Shown here piece after piece: positions 41,916 through 50,013 of a stretch of 64,000 nucleotides of DNA (within the stretch, counting starts at the first letter, position 1; each line of letters begins with the position of its first letter). The stretch is taken from NCBI RefSeq assembly GCF_000243235.1, contig NZ_JH594606.1, positions 3,248,459 to 3,312,458 on the forward strand, written 5' to 3'. This stretch comes from Gillisia limnaea DSM 15749. Lineage in GTDB: Bacteria; Bacteroidota; Bacteroidia; Flavobacteriales; Flavobacteriaceae. The position numbers and the translations under genes are program-made. Below the pieces are notes generated by a model. The model was not told the origin of the DNA. It saw only the letters and a program-made list of their open reading frames with translations, and did no database searches.

Positions 41916-42669
41916 TTTGAATGGTTTTTAGTGAAGTTTGGAAATCCTGAAAAAATCGTTGTGTTTTTTTGAAGTCATTTTCAGAAATGGGGAAACTACC
42001 GTACCAAATAAAATCATAAATCCGCATAAGTTTTTTAAGTTCCGGCCTGAAATCTTCCTTTTTCAGTTCATTTAAATATTCGGTATCAGTTTTTTGAAAT
42101 TCATATTGTATCAATTCTTGCGCATTGAGTTGCCGCAGTAATTGGAGGTAATAATAACGAACTGCGAGTCTATAATCTCCCTCGCGGATCGCCTGCTCAA
42201 TGAGATCGGAAATATTTTCAGATTTGATGATTTTTTCCTCTTCGCTAAGAAATACCTGGGCCTCTTCTGGATCTGCTAAAAGATAATTCCCGGGATTCAA
42301 CCGGATAAAAAGCCAAACGGCAAAAGCTATAATTGCTATTATCAATATATATGGCAGCAAATTCAAGAAAAAAGCGAGGATAGAGTTGGCTTCATAATCG
42401 CCAAATAACCAGTCTAAAATCTGATGATACCTCATGTTCACCCAGTCTTTTAAACGGGTCCACCAGGTGTCCTTTTCTGCAGCATTTAGATAATCAAAAG
42501 CTTTGTCGTTTTTATATTCACTTATTTGCTGCTCTTCAAACTCTAGAGGTTCAAGGCTGCTGCTGGTATCATAATTAATCTTTTTTTGGCTACCGGAAAG
42601 CGAATCCTGTGTCCAGCCAAAAGACGAACAAAAGAAAAGTACTAAGAATAAGACCGGAGCAAATTTCAT
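41908..42669 (-). CDS. DUF4129 domain membrane protein
   Basis: A protein of about 253 residues with a signal-like first helix (MKFAPVLFLVLFFCSSFGW) and a TM helix near 110-128. The C-terminal cytoplasmic portion (AVRYYYLQLLRQLNAQELIQYEFQKTDTEYL, split) is the DUF4129 signature. I start it at ATG 42669 because an upstream in-frame ATG (42693) would overlap the previous gene's end and lengthen the signal segment. DUF4129 proteins occur with MoxR/DUF58; function unknown. It lies within the six-gene operon. Confidence 0.85.
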   Translation of the reverse strand: MKFAPVLFLVLFFCSSFGWTQDSLSGSQKKINYDTSSSLEPLEFEEQQISEYKNDKAFDYLNAAEKDTWWTRLKDWVNMRYHQILDWLFGDYEANSILAFFLNLLPYILIIAIIAFAVWLFIRLNPGNYLLADPEEAQVFLSEEEKIIKSENISDLIEQAIREGDYRLAVRYYYLQLLRQLNAQELIQYEFQKTDTEYLNELKKEDFRPELKKLMRIYDFIWYGSFPISENDFKKTQRFFQDFQTSLKTIQNE

Positions 42670-42673
42670 AAGA

Positions 42674-43525
42674 TCATTTTCCCAGGTTGTCAATTTGTTC
42701 GAAGGTACCGGTAAGGTTTTTCTCTTCGTTTAAACTGAAATAAATAAATGCAATTACAATAACGCTTATGGAGTAAAGTATGTATTGAATAAGGGATGCG
42801 AGAACCTGAAGCACGATTAAAACCCAATCTGAATACGAGGCCATTTCTGCCGCGGATCCTTCCTGCACCATGGTCATCATTTTCACTAAAGTGTAAACGA
42901 TTAGCGGAATTTGAAATACCAGGCCAATGACATAAACCAGCAATCCCGTTACAATGATCGTTATAAAGGTCATCCACCAATTATCTTTTATGAGTGTAAA
43001 AGCATAAGAAATAGTATCGGTTAAATTGGTTTGTTTAAATATCATGATAGCACTCACGATGCTAAGTGGTACGAAAAGATAAATTCCCGGGATCACAAAC
43101 AGGATAAATCCTGCGAACATTAGGATGGCAGAAACAAGAAAGAGAATGAGCAGCCTTCCAAAGTCGTTTTTCACACCAGATCTAATCTCAGTTTCGTCCG
43201 TTTCTCCATCATGCTTCATATAGGATTTTATATAATGATAAATGGTGGCGTACAGGTAGGAGTAATAAATCAATAAGGTTAAAGCAAGTACGGAGAAAGC
43301 AATGATGAAATCACCTGAGGAAAAATCCATTGATTGCAAAATACTTGCCGGAACCGAATAGGTGTAATAAGACAAGGCCGCAACCAGCAAAATAAAAGAT
43401 GGCCCTACCAGACTTACTAAATATTTAAAAAGAGTTTTATAATTTTCCCTTATAAATTTAAAAGTAGCATTGATGATTTCTCCCAGCTCTCTTTTTTGTT
43501 TAAACTGAATGTAATTGTTTTGCAT
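42674..43525 (-). CDS. Polytopic membrane protein of MoxR operon
   Basis: A 283-residue protein with about six hydrophobic helices. It opens with a cytoplasmic stretch containing RELGEIINATFKFIRENYKTLFK, which is recurrent in membrane proteins of these operons (sometimes called glycerophosphoryl diester phosphodiesterase membrane domain-like). No catalytic residues are apparent. It overlaps the SpoIIM gene by 26 bases, the deepest overlap in the operon. Role unknown; likely part of the membrane assembly with DUF4129, DUF4350 and SpoIIM proteins. Confidence 0.8.
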   Translation of the reverse strand: MQNNYIQFKQKRELGEIINATFKFIRENYKTLFKYLVSLVGPSFILLVAALSYYTYSVPASILQSMDFSSGDFIIAFSVLALTLLIYYSYLYATIYHYIKSYMKHDGETDETEIRSGVKNDFGRLLILFLVSAILMFAGFILFVIPGIYLFVPLSIVSAIMIFKQTNLTDTISYAFTLIKDNWWMTFITIIVTGLLVYVIGLVFQIPLIVYTLVKMMTMVQEGSAAEMASYSDWVLIVLQVLASLIQYILYSISVIVIAFIYFSLNEEKNLTGTFEQIDNLGK

Positions 43526-44483
43526 TTAAATTTTCTTTTTTGTTCAAATAAATTGGATAATACACATAATAAAACAGAATGCTGAGCAATGATAAACCAA
43601 TGATCACAATGGCCAGCCAATCTGGCATCCAGGTTAACCTGGTTACAAATCCTTCCAGAAATCCTGCTACAATAAAAAACGGAATCGTACTAATCACGAT
43701 TTTCAATCCGTTTTTCACCCCCTTAACAAAGGAAGTAAGCCTGGTAAATGTTTGTGGGAACAGGATGCTTTTTCCCACCACCAAGCCGGCACATCCGGCG
43801 ATAATGATTACGGAGATCTCTATGGTTCCGTGAATCCAGATTGTTCTGGCAGATTCCCACAGCATTCCGTTTTGGTAAAAGAAATATTGAAAAGAGCCTA
43901 ACATGATCGCGTTCTGCATCAAGACAAAAGCGGTTCCTAGACCTGCTAAAATCCCTAGCGTAAAGGCAGTTAAAGCCACCCGAATATTATTGATAGTGAT
44001 GCCAAGGAACATATCAAGTTCGCCCATTTGTTTGTAAACCGCCATAGGATCGTTCTTTTCGATGTTTTCCAGCGTCATATTCACGTAGGCGTCTCCTAAG
44101 ATAGCCCGAACAAACGAAGCATCACTGGAGGCAGAAAATGCGCCAACAGTCACAAAAACAGCAAATATTATAAAGCTTAACAACAATTGCTTCTGAAAGC
44201 GATAGAACATTTTAGGAAAATCTTCAGCATAAAATTTCCACAGGAAGTTTCCGGGTTCCTTTTTATTGGTATAAATTTTTTGGTGAGCCTGTGCAGCAAG
44301 ATCGTTTAGATAAATAGCGGTATTGCTTCCAGGATAGAATGTTTGAGCATAACTAAGATCATCTGTAACTTCAAGATAGAGTTCAGAAATTTTTTTGGGA
44401 GGAATGGTGGTTTTTGTGCCAAGCTCCCTTTCAAATTCCAACCATTTATCCTTATTTTGCTTCACGAAAGCCGCCTCGCGCAT
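43500..44483 (-). CDS. Stage II sporulation protein M-like (SpoIIM) membrane protein
   Basis: A 327-residue protein with an N-terminal cytoplasmic part (about 1-100, EAAFVKQNKDKWLEFERELG) and about six TM helices. The segment FTLGILAGLGTAFVLMQNAIMLGSF and HGTIEISVIIIAGCAGLVVG (each abbreviated) is the DUF95/SpoIIM signature. SpoIIM in non-sporulating bacteria is a widespread membrane protein of unknown role, usually next to RDD and MoxR genes, as here. First gene of the minus-strand operon; the RDD gene is divergent with only 35 bases between starts. Confidence 0.88.
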   Translation of the reverse strand: MREAAFVKQNKDKWLEFERELGTKTTIPPKKISELYLEVTDDLSYAQTFYPGSNTAIYLNDLAAQAHQKIYTNKKEPGNFLWKFYAEDFPKMFYRFQKQLLLSFIIFAVFVTVGAFSASSDASFVRAILGDAYVNMTLENIEKNDPMAVYKQMGELDMFLGITINNIRVALTAFTLGILAGLGTAFVLMQNAIMLGSFQYFFYQNGMLWESARTIWIHGTIEISVIIIAGCAGLVVGKSILFPQTFTRLTSFVKGVKNGLKIVISTIPFFIVAGFLEGFVTRLTWMPDWLAIVIIGLSLLSILFYYVYYPIYLNKKENLNAKQLHSV

Positions 44484-44518
44484 TGGTAGTTTTTATATCT
44501 CTCAAAGAAACGTATTTA

Positions 44519-45232
44519 ATGGACAATTTTCAAATAGAAACCGCCCAAAATATTGGGATTCAACAAAAGGTTGCAGGAATAGGCGACAGGATACTCGCTT
44601 TTTTGGTAGATACGTTTTTACTCGTGGCATATGGAATACTAACATCTTTGGCTATTGCAGGCCTTGGAATGGAGGGAGGAGATCTTTGGGTTTATTATTT
44701 GATCATAGGTTTGCCTATATTTTTATATTATTTATTATTTGAATCCTTTAATAATGGGAGGACACTCGGAAAGGCTGCTTTAAATATTAGAGTTGTAAAA
44801 CTGGATGGTTCACGTCCACGGTTTAGTCAATATTTAGTCCGGTGGTTATTGAGATTAATCGATATCACATTGGCAAGCGGAAGTATTGCTGTGGTAACTA
44901 TCCTTTTAAACGGAAAAGGTCAAAGACTGGGAGATATGGCAGCCGGTACCACAGTAATCTCAGAAAAAAAACAGATTGGTTTATCACAAACTTTAATGGT
45001 TGATCTTCCTGAAAATTATATCCCGAAATACCCTCAGGTTACCCTATTAAAAGATAAAGATGTCCAAAACATTAAGAGTTTATATCAAAATGCAAGAAGG
45101 GACGGAAACCATAAGGTGATTTTATCCCTTTCAAATAAAATTTCAGAATTGCTGGAAGTTGAACCACAGGAGTCTCCATCAGATTTTGTGAAGAACATAC
45201 TCAAGGATTTCAATTATTACACTCAGCAATAG
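44519..45232 (+). CDS. RDD family membrane protein
   Basis: A 237-residue membrane protein. AGIGDRILAFLVDTFLL has the Arg-Asp pair of the RDD family's first helix, followed by ESFNNGRTLGKAALNIRVVKLDG and RWLLRLID. The last 75 residues are a soluble helical extension (KDKDVQNIKSLYQNARRDGN). I start it at ATG 44519; the longer frame upstream would overlap the SpoIIM start region. RDD proteins are often linked to SpoIIM and MoxR. Some RDD proteins have been linked to sodium/proton exchange, but that cannot be claimed here. Confidence 0.9.
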   Translation: MDNFQIETAQNIGIQQKVAGIGDRILAFLVDTFLLVAYGILTSLAIAGLGMEGGDLWVYYLIIGLPIFLYYLLFESFNNGRTLGKAALNIRVVKLDGSRPRFSQYLVRWLLRLIDITLASGSIAVVTILLNGKGQRLGDMAAGTTVISEKKQIGLSQTLMVDLPENYIPKYPQVTLLKDKDVQNIKSLYQNARRDGNHKVILSLSNKISELLEVEPQESPSDFVKNILKDFNYYTQQ

Positions 45233-45234
45233 GC

Positions 45235-45975
45235 TTATTCTATAATTTCAACCTCCATTTTCACATTTTGCATTGGCCATTCCCCTTCGCCCACAGGTTG
45301 TTTGTTAATGCTGTCTACTACATCCATACCTTTGGTAACCCTTCCAAAAACTGTATGGTCATTATCAAGATGATGAGCACCCCGCTCGCTTTGCACGATA
45401 AAAAATTCAAAAGGAGAAGACGCCTTACTCACATTTTGTTCGGCGTATTTTGCTGCCGAAAATGCACCCCGGGTATGGCGATGCCCGGCTTCAAACTCAC
45501 TTGGAATAAGATAAGACCCAATATTGTTTCTTTTGATACTGGTTTCGCGGTTATCTGAATTTCCTCCTTGTATCACAAAGCCTTCTGCTACCCTGTGAAA
45601 ATAAGTGCCATCAAAATAACCTTGTTTTGTCAAAAACAAAAAATTACCCCTATGTAAGGGCGTATCCTGATACAGCATAACTTCAATGTCTCCAAAACGT
45701 GTTTTTATTCTAACCCGGTTTTCTGGATTTTCCTTTCCATATTGCATTAGAAAAGGCATTAATTCTTCCTGCACCAGCATAGGTTCCTCATTTATCACAA
45801 GTTTCTTTTCTTGCTCTTTATCTTCCTGGATCTTCTTGATTATCGCGGAATCTTTTTCTGTTTCGTCCCTGCTTATAGTAGTATTCGTATTAATATTCTT
45901 TGATTTTTGCGTATCTTCACAACTTGCAAAAAACAGAAATAACACGCTCGAAAAGAGTAAAAAATATCTGGTCAT
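45235..45975 (-). CDS. Lipoprotein cyclophilin (peptidyl-prolyl isomerase)
   Basis: A 246-residue protein. The signal peptide ends FFASC (Cys19 lipidation), then a 60-residue charged linker precedes a cyclophilin domain (about 80-246): RIKTRFGDIEVMLYQDTPLH, FDGTYFHRVAEGFVIQGG (active-site Arg and Phe region) and PFEFFIVQ. It catalyses proline isomerisation of envelope proteins and should be anchored in the outer or inner membrane facing the periplasm. Its ATG overlaps that of the divergent NUDIX gene (CATG at 45973-45976), so neither has a normal promoter gap. An interior insert (HHLDNDHTVFGRVTKGMDVVD) is the usual cyclophilin C-terminal block. Confidence 0.92.
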   Translation of the reverse strand: MTRYFLLFSSVLFLFFASCEDTQKSKNINTNTTISRDETEKDSAIIKKIQEDKEQEKKLVINEEPMLVQEELMPFLMQYGKENPENRVRIKTRFGDIEVMLYQDTPLHRGNFLFLTKQGYFDGTYFHRVAEGFVIQGGNSDNRETSIKRNNIGSYLIPSEFEAGHRHTRGAFSAAKYAEQNVSKASSPFEFFIVQSERGAHHLDNDHTVFGRVTKGMDVVDSINKQPVGEGEWPMQNVKMEVEIIE

Positions 45976-46615
45976 GAAATTCTCTGATTTTAGGTATAAA
46001 ATGCCAAATTTAAAAAAAATTGCTCTTCCGGGGGAGGAAGCTCATTATAAATTGGCGCCAATAATTAGGGTGAAGGAATTGGCGAATTTGGATATTGAAG
46101 CCAGAAAGCCTAATAAAGCAGGTGTAATGGCTGTTTTTTATCCGGACAAAAAGGAAAACACACATCTTGTCTTAATCTTAAGGAAAACCTATAAAGGAGT
46201 ACATTCCAATCAGGTTGGTTTCCCGGGCGGAAGAGTAGAGCTTTTTGATAAAAATTTAAAGCAAACGGCGTTAAGAGAAACCGAAGAAGAAGTAGGAATA
46301 CCAATGCAGGAGGTCGAGGTGATAAAAAAACTAACAAAGTTATATATCCCACCCAGCAATTTTTGGGTTCATCCTTATGTGGGAATGATGAAAAAAACCC
46401 CTTATCTGGTTGCCCAGGAAAGCGAAGTGGAACAAATCCTGGAGATAGATATTGATCATTTTCTGGATGAGAATAACATGATCACGGAAACGCTTAATAC
46501 CTCTTATGCAAAGAACATACAGGTACCCGCATTTAATTTAAACGGACATATAGTTTGGGGCGCAACGGCAATGATGTTAAACGAATTGAAGGTACTGCTT
46601 AAGAAAGTTCTTTAA
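45974..46615 (+). CDS. NUDIX hydrolase, CoA pyrophosphatase-like
   Basis: A 213-residue NUDIX protein. The NUDIX box is GGRVELFDKNLKQTALRETEEEVGI (split; Gly, Arg-Glu, Glu-Glu pattern REtEEEvG), and the preceding VFYPDKKENTHLVLILRK plus QVGFPGG fit the CoA diphosphatase (NudL/YeaB) group. It should hydrolyse CoA or related nucleoside diphosphate compounds. I start at ATG 45974, which overlaps the divergent cyclophilin's start by two bases; ATG 46001 (MPNLKKI) is an alternative leaving a 25-base gap. Followed by a plsC-like gene 62 bases away in the same direction. Confidence 0.88.
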   Translation: MKFSDFRYKMPNLKKIALPGEEAHYKLAPIIRVKELANLDIEARKPNKAGVMAVFYPDKKENTHLVLILRKTYKGVHSNQVGFPGGRVELFDKNLKQTALRETEEEVGIPMQEVEVIKKLTKLYIPPSNFWVHPYVGMMKKTPYLVAQESEVEQILEIDIDHFLDENNMITETLNTSYAKNIQVPAFNLNGHIVWGATAMMLNELKVLLKKVL

Positions 46616-46677
46616 TGGGAATTTTTTATATTGTGCTCTTTTTTGAGAGGTATGCAATTTTAATCAAACGACTATAA

Positions 46678-47481
46678 ATGGGATTGTTAAAAAGAAATCC
46701 GTTTGGACATATTCTTATTCTTAAAAAGTGGCTGATTCGGTTTTTCGGATTAATGACCCATAGACGTTTCCGTGGCTTTAATGAATTGCAAATTGAAGGA
46801 TCGGAAATCATTAAGAATCTTCCGGATACCAATGTGCTTTTTGTTTCCAACCATCAAACCTATTTTGCAGATGTTACCGCGATGTTCCATGTTTTTAATG
46901 CTAGTTTAAGTGGCCGTGTAGATTCTATAAAAAACATTGGCTATATATGGAATCCAAAATTGAACATCTATTATGTTGCTGCAAAGGAAACCATGCAGGC
47001 AGGCTTGCTAACAAGAATAATGGCGTATGGCGGTGCGGTAAGTGTTGAACGTTCCTGGAGATCCAAAGGAAAAGATGTTCATAGGGAGATTAATTTAAAT
47101 GATACCGAAAAGATTGGAATTGCTTTGAAAGACGGTTGGGTAATCACCTTCCCGCAAGGAACAACAAAACCTTTTAAGCCCATTAGAAAAGGGACCGCAC
47201 ACATCATAAAAAATCATAAACCCATTGTAATTCCTATAGTTATAGATGGTTTTCGTCGCTCTTTTGATAAAAAAGGAATTCGGATTAAGAAAAGAGGTAT
47301 CCTTCAATCTTTTCAAATAAAACCTCCTCTTGAAATAGATTATGAAAATGAGACTATTGAAGAAATCGTGGAAAAACTAGAATATGCCATAGAACAACAT
47401 ACTTCATTTTTAAAGGTAATTCCGCGGGAAGTCATTGAGGATATGGAAGACCTTAATGAAAAACGGAAATGGGAATATTAA
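46678..47481 (+). CDS. 1-acyl-sn-glycerol-3-phosphate acyltransferase-like (PlsC)
   Basis: A 267-residue acyltransferase. VSNHQTYFADVTAM is the catalytic block, with His followed by five residues before Asp instead of the canonical four (HX5D). FPQGTTKPF matches the FPEGTR motif and PIVIPIVIDGF the later block. No clear TM helix, so probably peripheral. It should acylate lysophosphatidic acid or a related lipid. The extra residue in the HX4D motif is reproduced in the DNA and does not result from a frameshift; I recall the same spacing in Bacteroidota relatives. Transcribed with the NUDIX gene, probably. Confidence 0.85.
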   Translation: MGLLKRNPFGHILILKKWLIRFFGLMTHRRFRGFNELQIEGSEIIKNLPDTNVLFVSNHQTYFADVTAMFHVFNASLSGRVDSIKNIGYIWNPKLNIYYVAAKETMQAGLLTRIMAYGGAVSVERSWRSKGKDVHREINLNDTEKIGIALKDGWVITFPQGTTKPFKPIRKGTAHIIKNHKPIVIPIVIDGFRRSFDKKGIRIKKRGILQSFQIKPPLEIDYENETIEEIVEKLEYAIEQHTSFLKVIPREVIEDMEDLNEKRKWEY

Positions 47482-47554
47482 AAAACGTTACAATTCAGGT
47501 AGCTAAGGAAATCCAACCAAAAACTTACTTAACACTAAAATTTTAAAACAAAAG

Positions 47555-48481
47555 CTATACGGCTTCTTCTTCTTTCAGGGCTTTTCGCATTTGCTTTACC
47601 GTTAGGGTGCTTCCATCATGACTCCATCCCGGCTCACCAAAAATATACATAAATTTATGTCGCCAATTTTTTGATTTTTTAGTGTCCTCCCAAATGTTTT
47701 TATATTCGTGGGTTAAGATAACCCATAGGTTGTAAGAGTTTGGCGGTGTTGAAACTCCATATTCTATTTCTATCTCAGGATCGAGTTCTTTCCAGGTTCC
47801 AAAAATTCTATCGAAAACGTTTAAGAATCCACCGTGGTTTTTATCCATATAATCCAAATTTTTAGCGTGGTGTACCTGATGCATGGTATGAGTATTTAAG
47901 AAGCGTTCTATAATTCCCATTTTCGGAATGTACTGGCTATGTAACTGAAATTGCCATAAAGCTTCAATTCCCAGGCATACCACAAGCATTTCCGGCGGAA
48001 AGCCTATCATCACGATCCAAACATAAAAGAATGGTTTATATAATATGGTAAACCAACCATTTCGAACTGCTGTCCCAAGGTTAAAATTATCTGAAGAATG
48101 GTGTACGATATGAGCTGCCCAAAGAAAGCGCACCATATGATTTTGACGGTGAAACCAATAATAGGTATAATCGTCTAAAAGCATGCATAATAACCAAACA
48201 TACCAAACATACCCAAAAGATTCCCATCCCATTATATTGGTGCGTACTCCGGAAACTATCGGATTGAAAAGCTCGTAAACATAATTGAAGATAAGTATTG
48301 CAGATACCGTTTTAATAAGTGCTGCGATTACAGCAGAACCTATTCCCAGAGAAAGACTTGATGTTAAATCTTTCCAGTTGTACAGGTCTTTTTTATGATG
48401 GGTTTTGCTATATGTAAGTTCTAATAGGATAAGTCCTAAAAAACAAGGCACCCCATATACAAGAGGATTTGTGAAATCCAT
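47555..48481 (-). CDS. Sterol desaturase/fatty acid hydroxylase family protein
   Basis: A 308-residue membrane di-iron hydroxylase, distinct from the one at 25.7 kb. Histidine motifs are HRQNH, HIVHH and HTMHQVHH, between about five hydrophobic segments. The protein ends in a soluble tail (FGEPGWSHDGSTLTVKQMRKAL) conserved in flavobacterial relatives. The substrate is unknown. It stands alone on the minus strand. The gap to the next gene includes a terminator at 48603-48633. Confidence 0.88.
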   Translation of the reverse strand: MDFTNPLVYGVPCFLGLILLELTYSKTHHKKDLYNWKDLTSSLSLGIGSAVIAALIKTVSAILIFNYVYELFNPIVSGVRTNIMGWESFGYVWYVWLLCMLLDDYTYYWFHRQNHMVRFLWAAHIVHHSSDNFNLGTAVRNGWFTILYKPFFYVWIVMIGFPPEMLVVCLGIEALWQFQLHSQYIPKMGIIERFLNTHTMHQVHHAKNLDYMDKNHGGFLNVFDRIFGTWKELDPEIEIEYGVSTPPNSYNLWVILTHEYKNIWEDTKKSKNWRHKFMYIFGEPGWSHDGSTLTVKQMRKALKEEEAV

Positions 48482-48602
48482 TTTTCTTTTGTTTTAATGC
48501 CAGCAATTTTGGCTTTTTTACAAAACTAACGAATAAAGAACAAGTAAAATCCTTAAATGTTGTTAATTGAAAATAGTAAGATTGTGGTTATAATCTTTAA
48601 AC

Positions 48603-48633
48603 ACCCCAATTTAAAATAATTTTAAATTGGGGT
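48603..48633 (-). terminator. Terminator of sigma factor operon
   Basis: ACCCCAATTTAAAA (48603-48616) pairs perfectly with 48620-48633 around a 3-base loop, just past the stop at 48645 on the minus strand. Confidence 0.8.
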
Positions 48634-48644
48634 CACATAATTTC

Positions 48645-49283
48645 TTAAACCTGAAGTTTCATCAATTCTTTGTAATTCTTGGAAAGACGCTTCAAAAGAA
48701 TTCCATATAGAAGCCGGTAAAATAACCATATAATACCCAGGAAAATAAGTATTACTATAGTCGTCATTCCTATAAATAAGAGCCATTGGTTAAAATCAAA
48801 TTCATACGATGCCGCTTCTTCTGGAACAGCATTTTTAATGTGATAATTAAATGTGAAATATAAATAAACAAGTGAAGTTACGGCAGTAGATATAATTACA
48901 TATCCAATATAATATTTAACCGTTTTTCTGGTTTTTAATATGTTTTTCATCAATGTTGCGGAATCATCCGTAGATGAAATTTTGATATAATTTCTATAAA
49001 ACTGCCAGATGAAATAGAAGGTGATAGCATAGCCTACGATATACACAACTATGGTAAATTCCTTAAGGTTAATAAGTTCCATTTCCTTCCAATACGCTTC
49101 ATCTGCAAGAAAAATATTTAAAATTGCCCAGAACAAAAATTCCAGAATGCTTATTACGAAGATCCATTTTACTATAGAAGAAGATCGTTTCCAAATCATC
49201 TTACTAATCTCTTCATAACTTAGCCGGGGATAATTTTCCCCCTGTTTTTTCCAGTCTTTTTTTAAAATTTCTAATTCATCCAT
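48645..49283 (-). CDS. Membrane partner of ECF sigma factor
   Basis: A 212-residue protein with an N-terminal cytoplasmic helix (DELEILKKDWKKQG, residues 2-15), then four hydrophobic helices (about 38-60, 75-95, 120-145, 165-190). It begins 5 bases after the sigma factor's stop codon. The short cytoplasmic N-terminus preceding membrane helices is where an anti-sigma domain would sit, yet there is no zinc-binding HxxxCxxC motif. The family is common in Flavobacteriia, always next to an ECF sigma factor, but is uncharacterised. An anti-sigma role is inferred from position. Confidence 0.7.
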   Translation of the reverse strand: MDELEILKKDWKKQGENYPRLSYEEISKMIWKRSSSIVKWIFVISILEFLFWAILNIFLADEAYWKEMELINLKEFTIVVYIVGYAITFYFIWQFYRNYIKISSTDDSATLMKNILKTRKTVKYYIGYVIISTAVTSLVYLYFTFNYHIKNAVPEEAASYEFDFNQWLLFIGMTTIVILIFLGIIWLFYRLLYGILLKRLSKNYKELMKLQV

Positions 49284-49288
49284 ACCTT

Positions 49289-49783
49289 TTACGGATTTAA
49301 TATTTTTTTTAGCTTTGTCTTTACTCTGTTCATTTTCACTCTCGCATTCACCTCGCTAATACCAAGGGTTTCTGAGATTTCTTTATAATTTTTGTCTTCG
49401 AGATATAAAAAGACAAGTGCTTTGTCGATATCATTTAATTCCTTTACAGCACTGTATAATAAGGTTAATTGTTTTTCTGCTTCCCCATCATATTCTTCAG
49501 CTTTTATCCTGAAATGAACAGAATCATAATCTATTGTTTGTATTCCCCGTTTTTTCTTTCGGTATAAGGTTATTGCTGTATTTAAAGCAACCCGATACAT
49601 CCAGGTACTAAATTTGGCGTCCCCCCTAAACTTTGGATAGGCTTTCCAAAGCTGAATGCTAATCTCCTGAAACAAATCGTTGTGCGCTGCCTGATCGTTT
49701 GTGTAGATCCGGCAAATTTTGTGCACAATATTCTGATTCTGCTCCAGGTTGGTTACAAACTGATGTTCGAGTTCTTTATCCAC
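49289..49783 (-). CDS. ECF sigma-70 family RNA polymerase sigma factor
   Basis: A 164-residue sigma factor. Region 2 is at about 15-75 (NDLFQEISIQLWKAYPKFRGDAKFSTWMYRVALN, split), and region 4 at about 110-160 (KALVFLYLEDKNYKEISETLGISEVNARVKMNRVKTKL, split). It lacks region 3, as ECF factors do. The next gene, 5 bases downstream, encodes a membrane protein probably controlling it. Target promoters cannot be identified from this window. Confidence 0.92.
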   Translation of the reverse strand: MDKELEHQFVTNLEQNQNIVHKICRIYTNDQAAHNDLFQEISIQLWKAYPKFRGDAKFSTWMYRVALNTAITLYRKKKRGIQTIDYDSVHFRIKAEEYDGEAEKQLTLLYSAVKELNDIDKALVFLYLEDKNYKEISETLGISEVNARVKMNRVKTKLKKILNP

Positions 49784-50013
49784 TAAATTTGGCTAGTAAA
49801 TCATTAGTCTTAACTTATATTGCTTTGTTACAAATGTGCGAAAAAATATGTTGGTTGGTTTTTATCTATGAAATGATGATTTAAGACTCTATTAAAATTT
49901 GCAGTTAAAACTAATCCGTCTTCAAAGATGCCTGGGTAATAATTTAACTAACTTTAGTATTTTCCCAATTTTTCTTATGAAATCGAAGTGTTAACTTTAA
50001 AAAAAAAACAACA

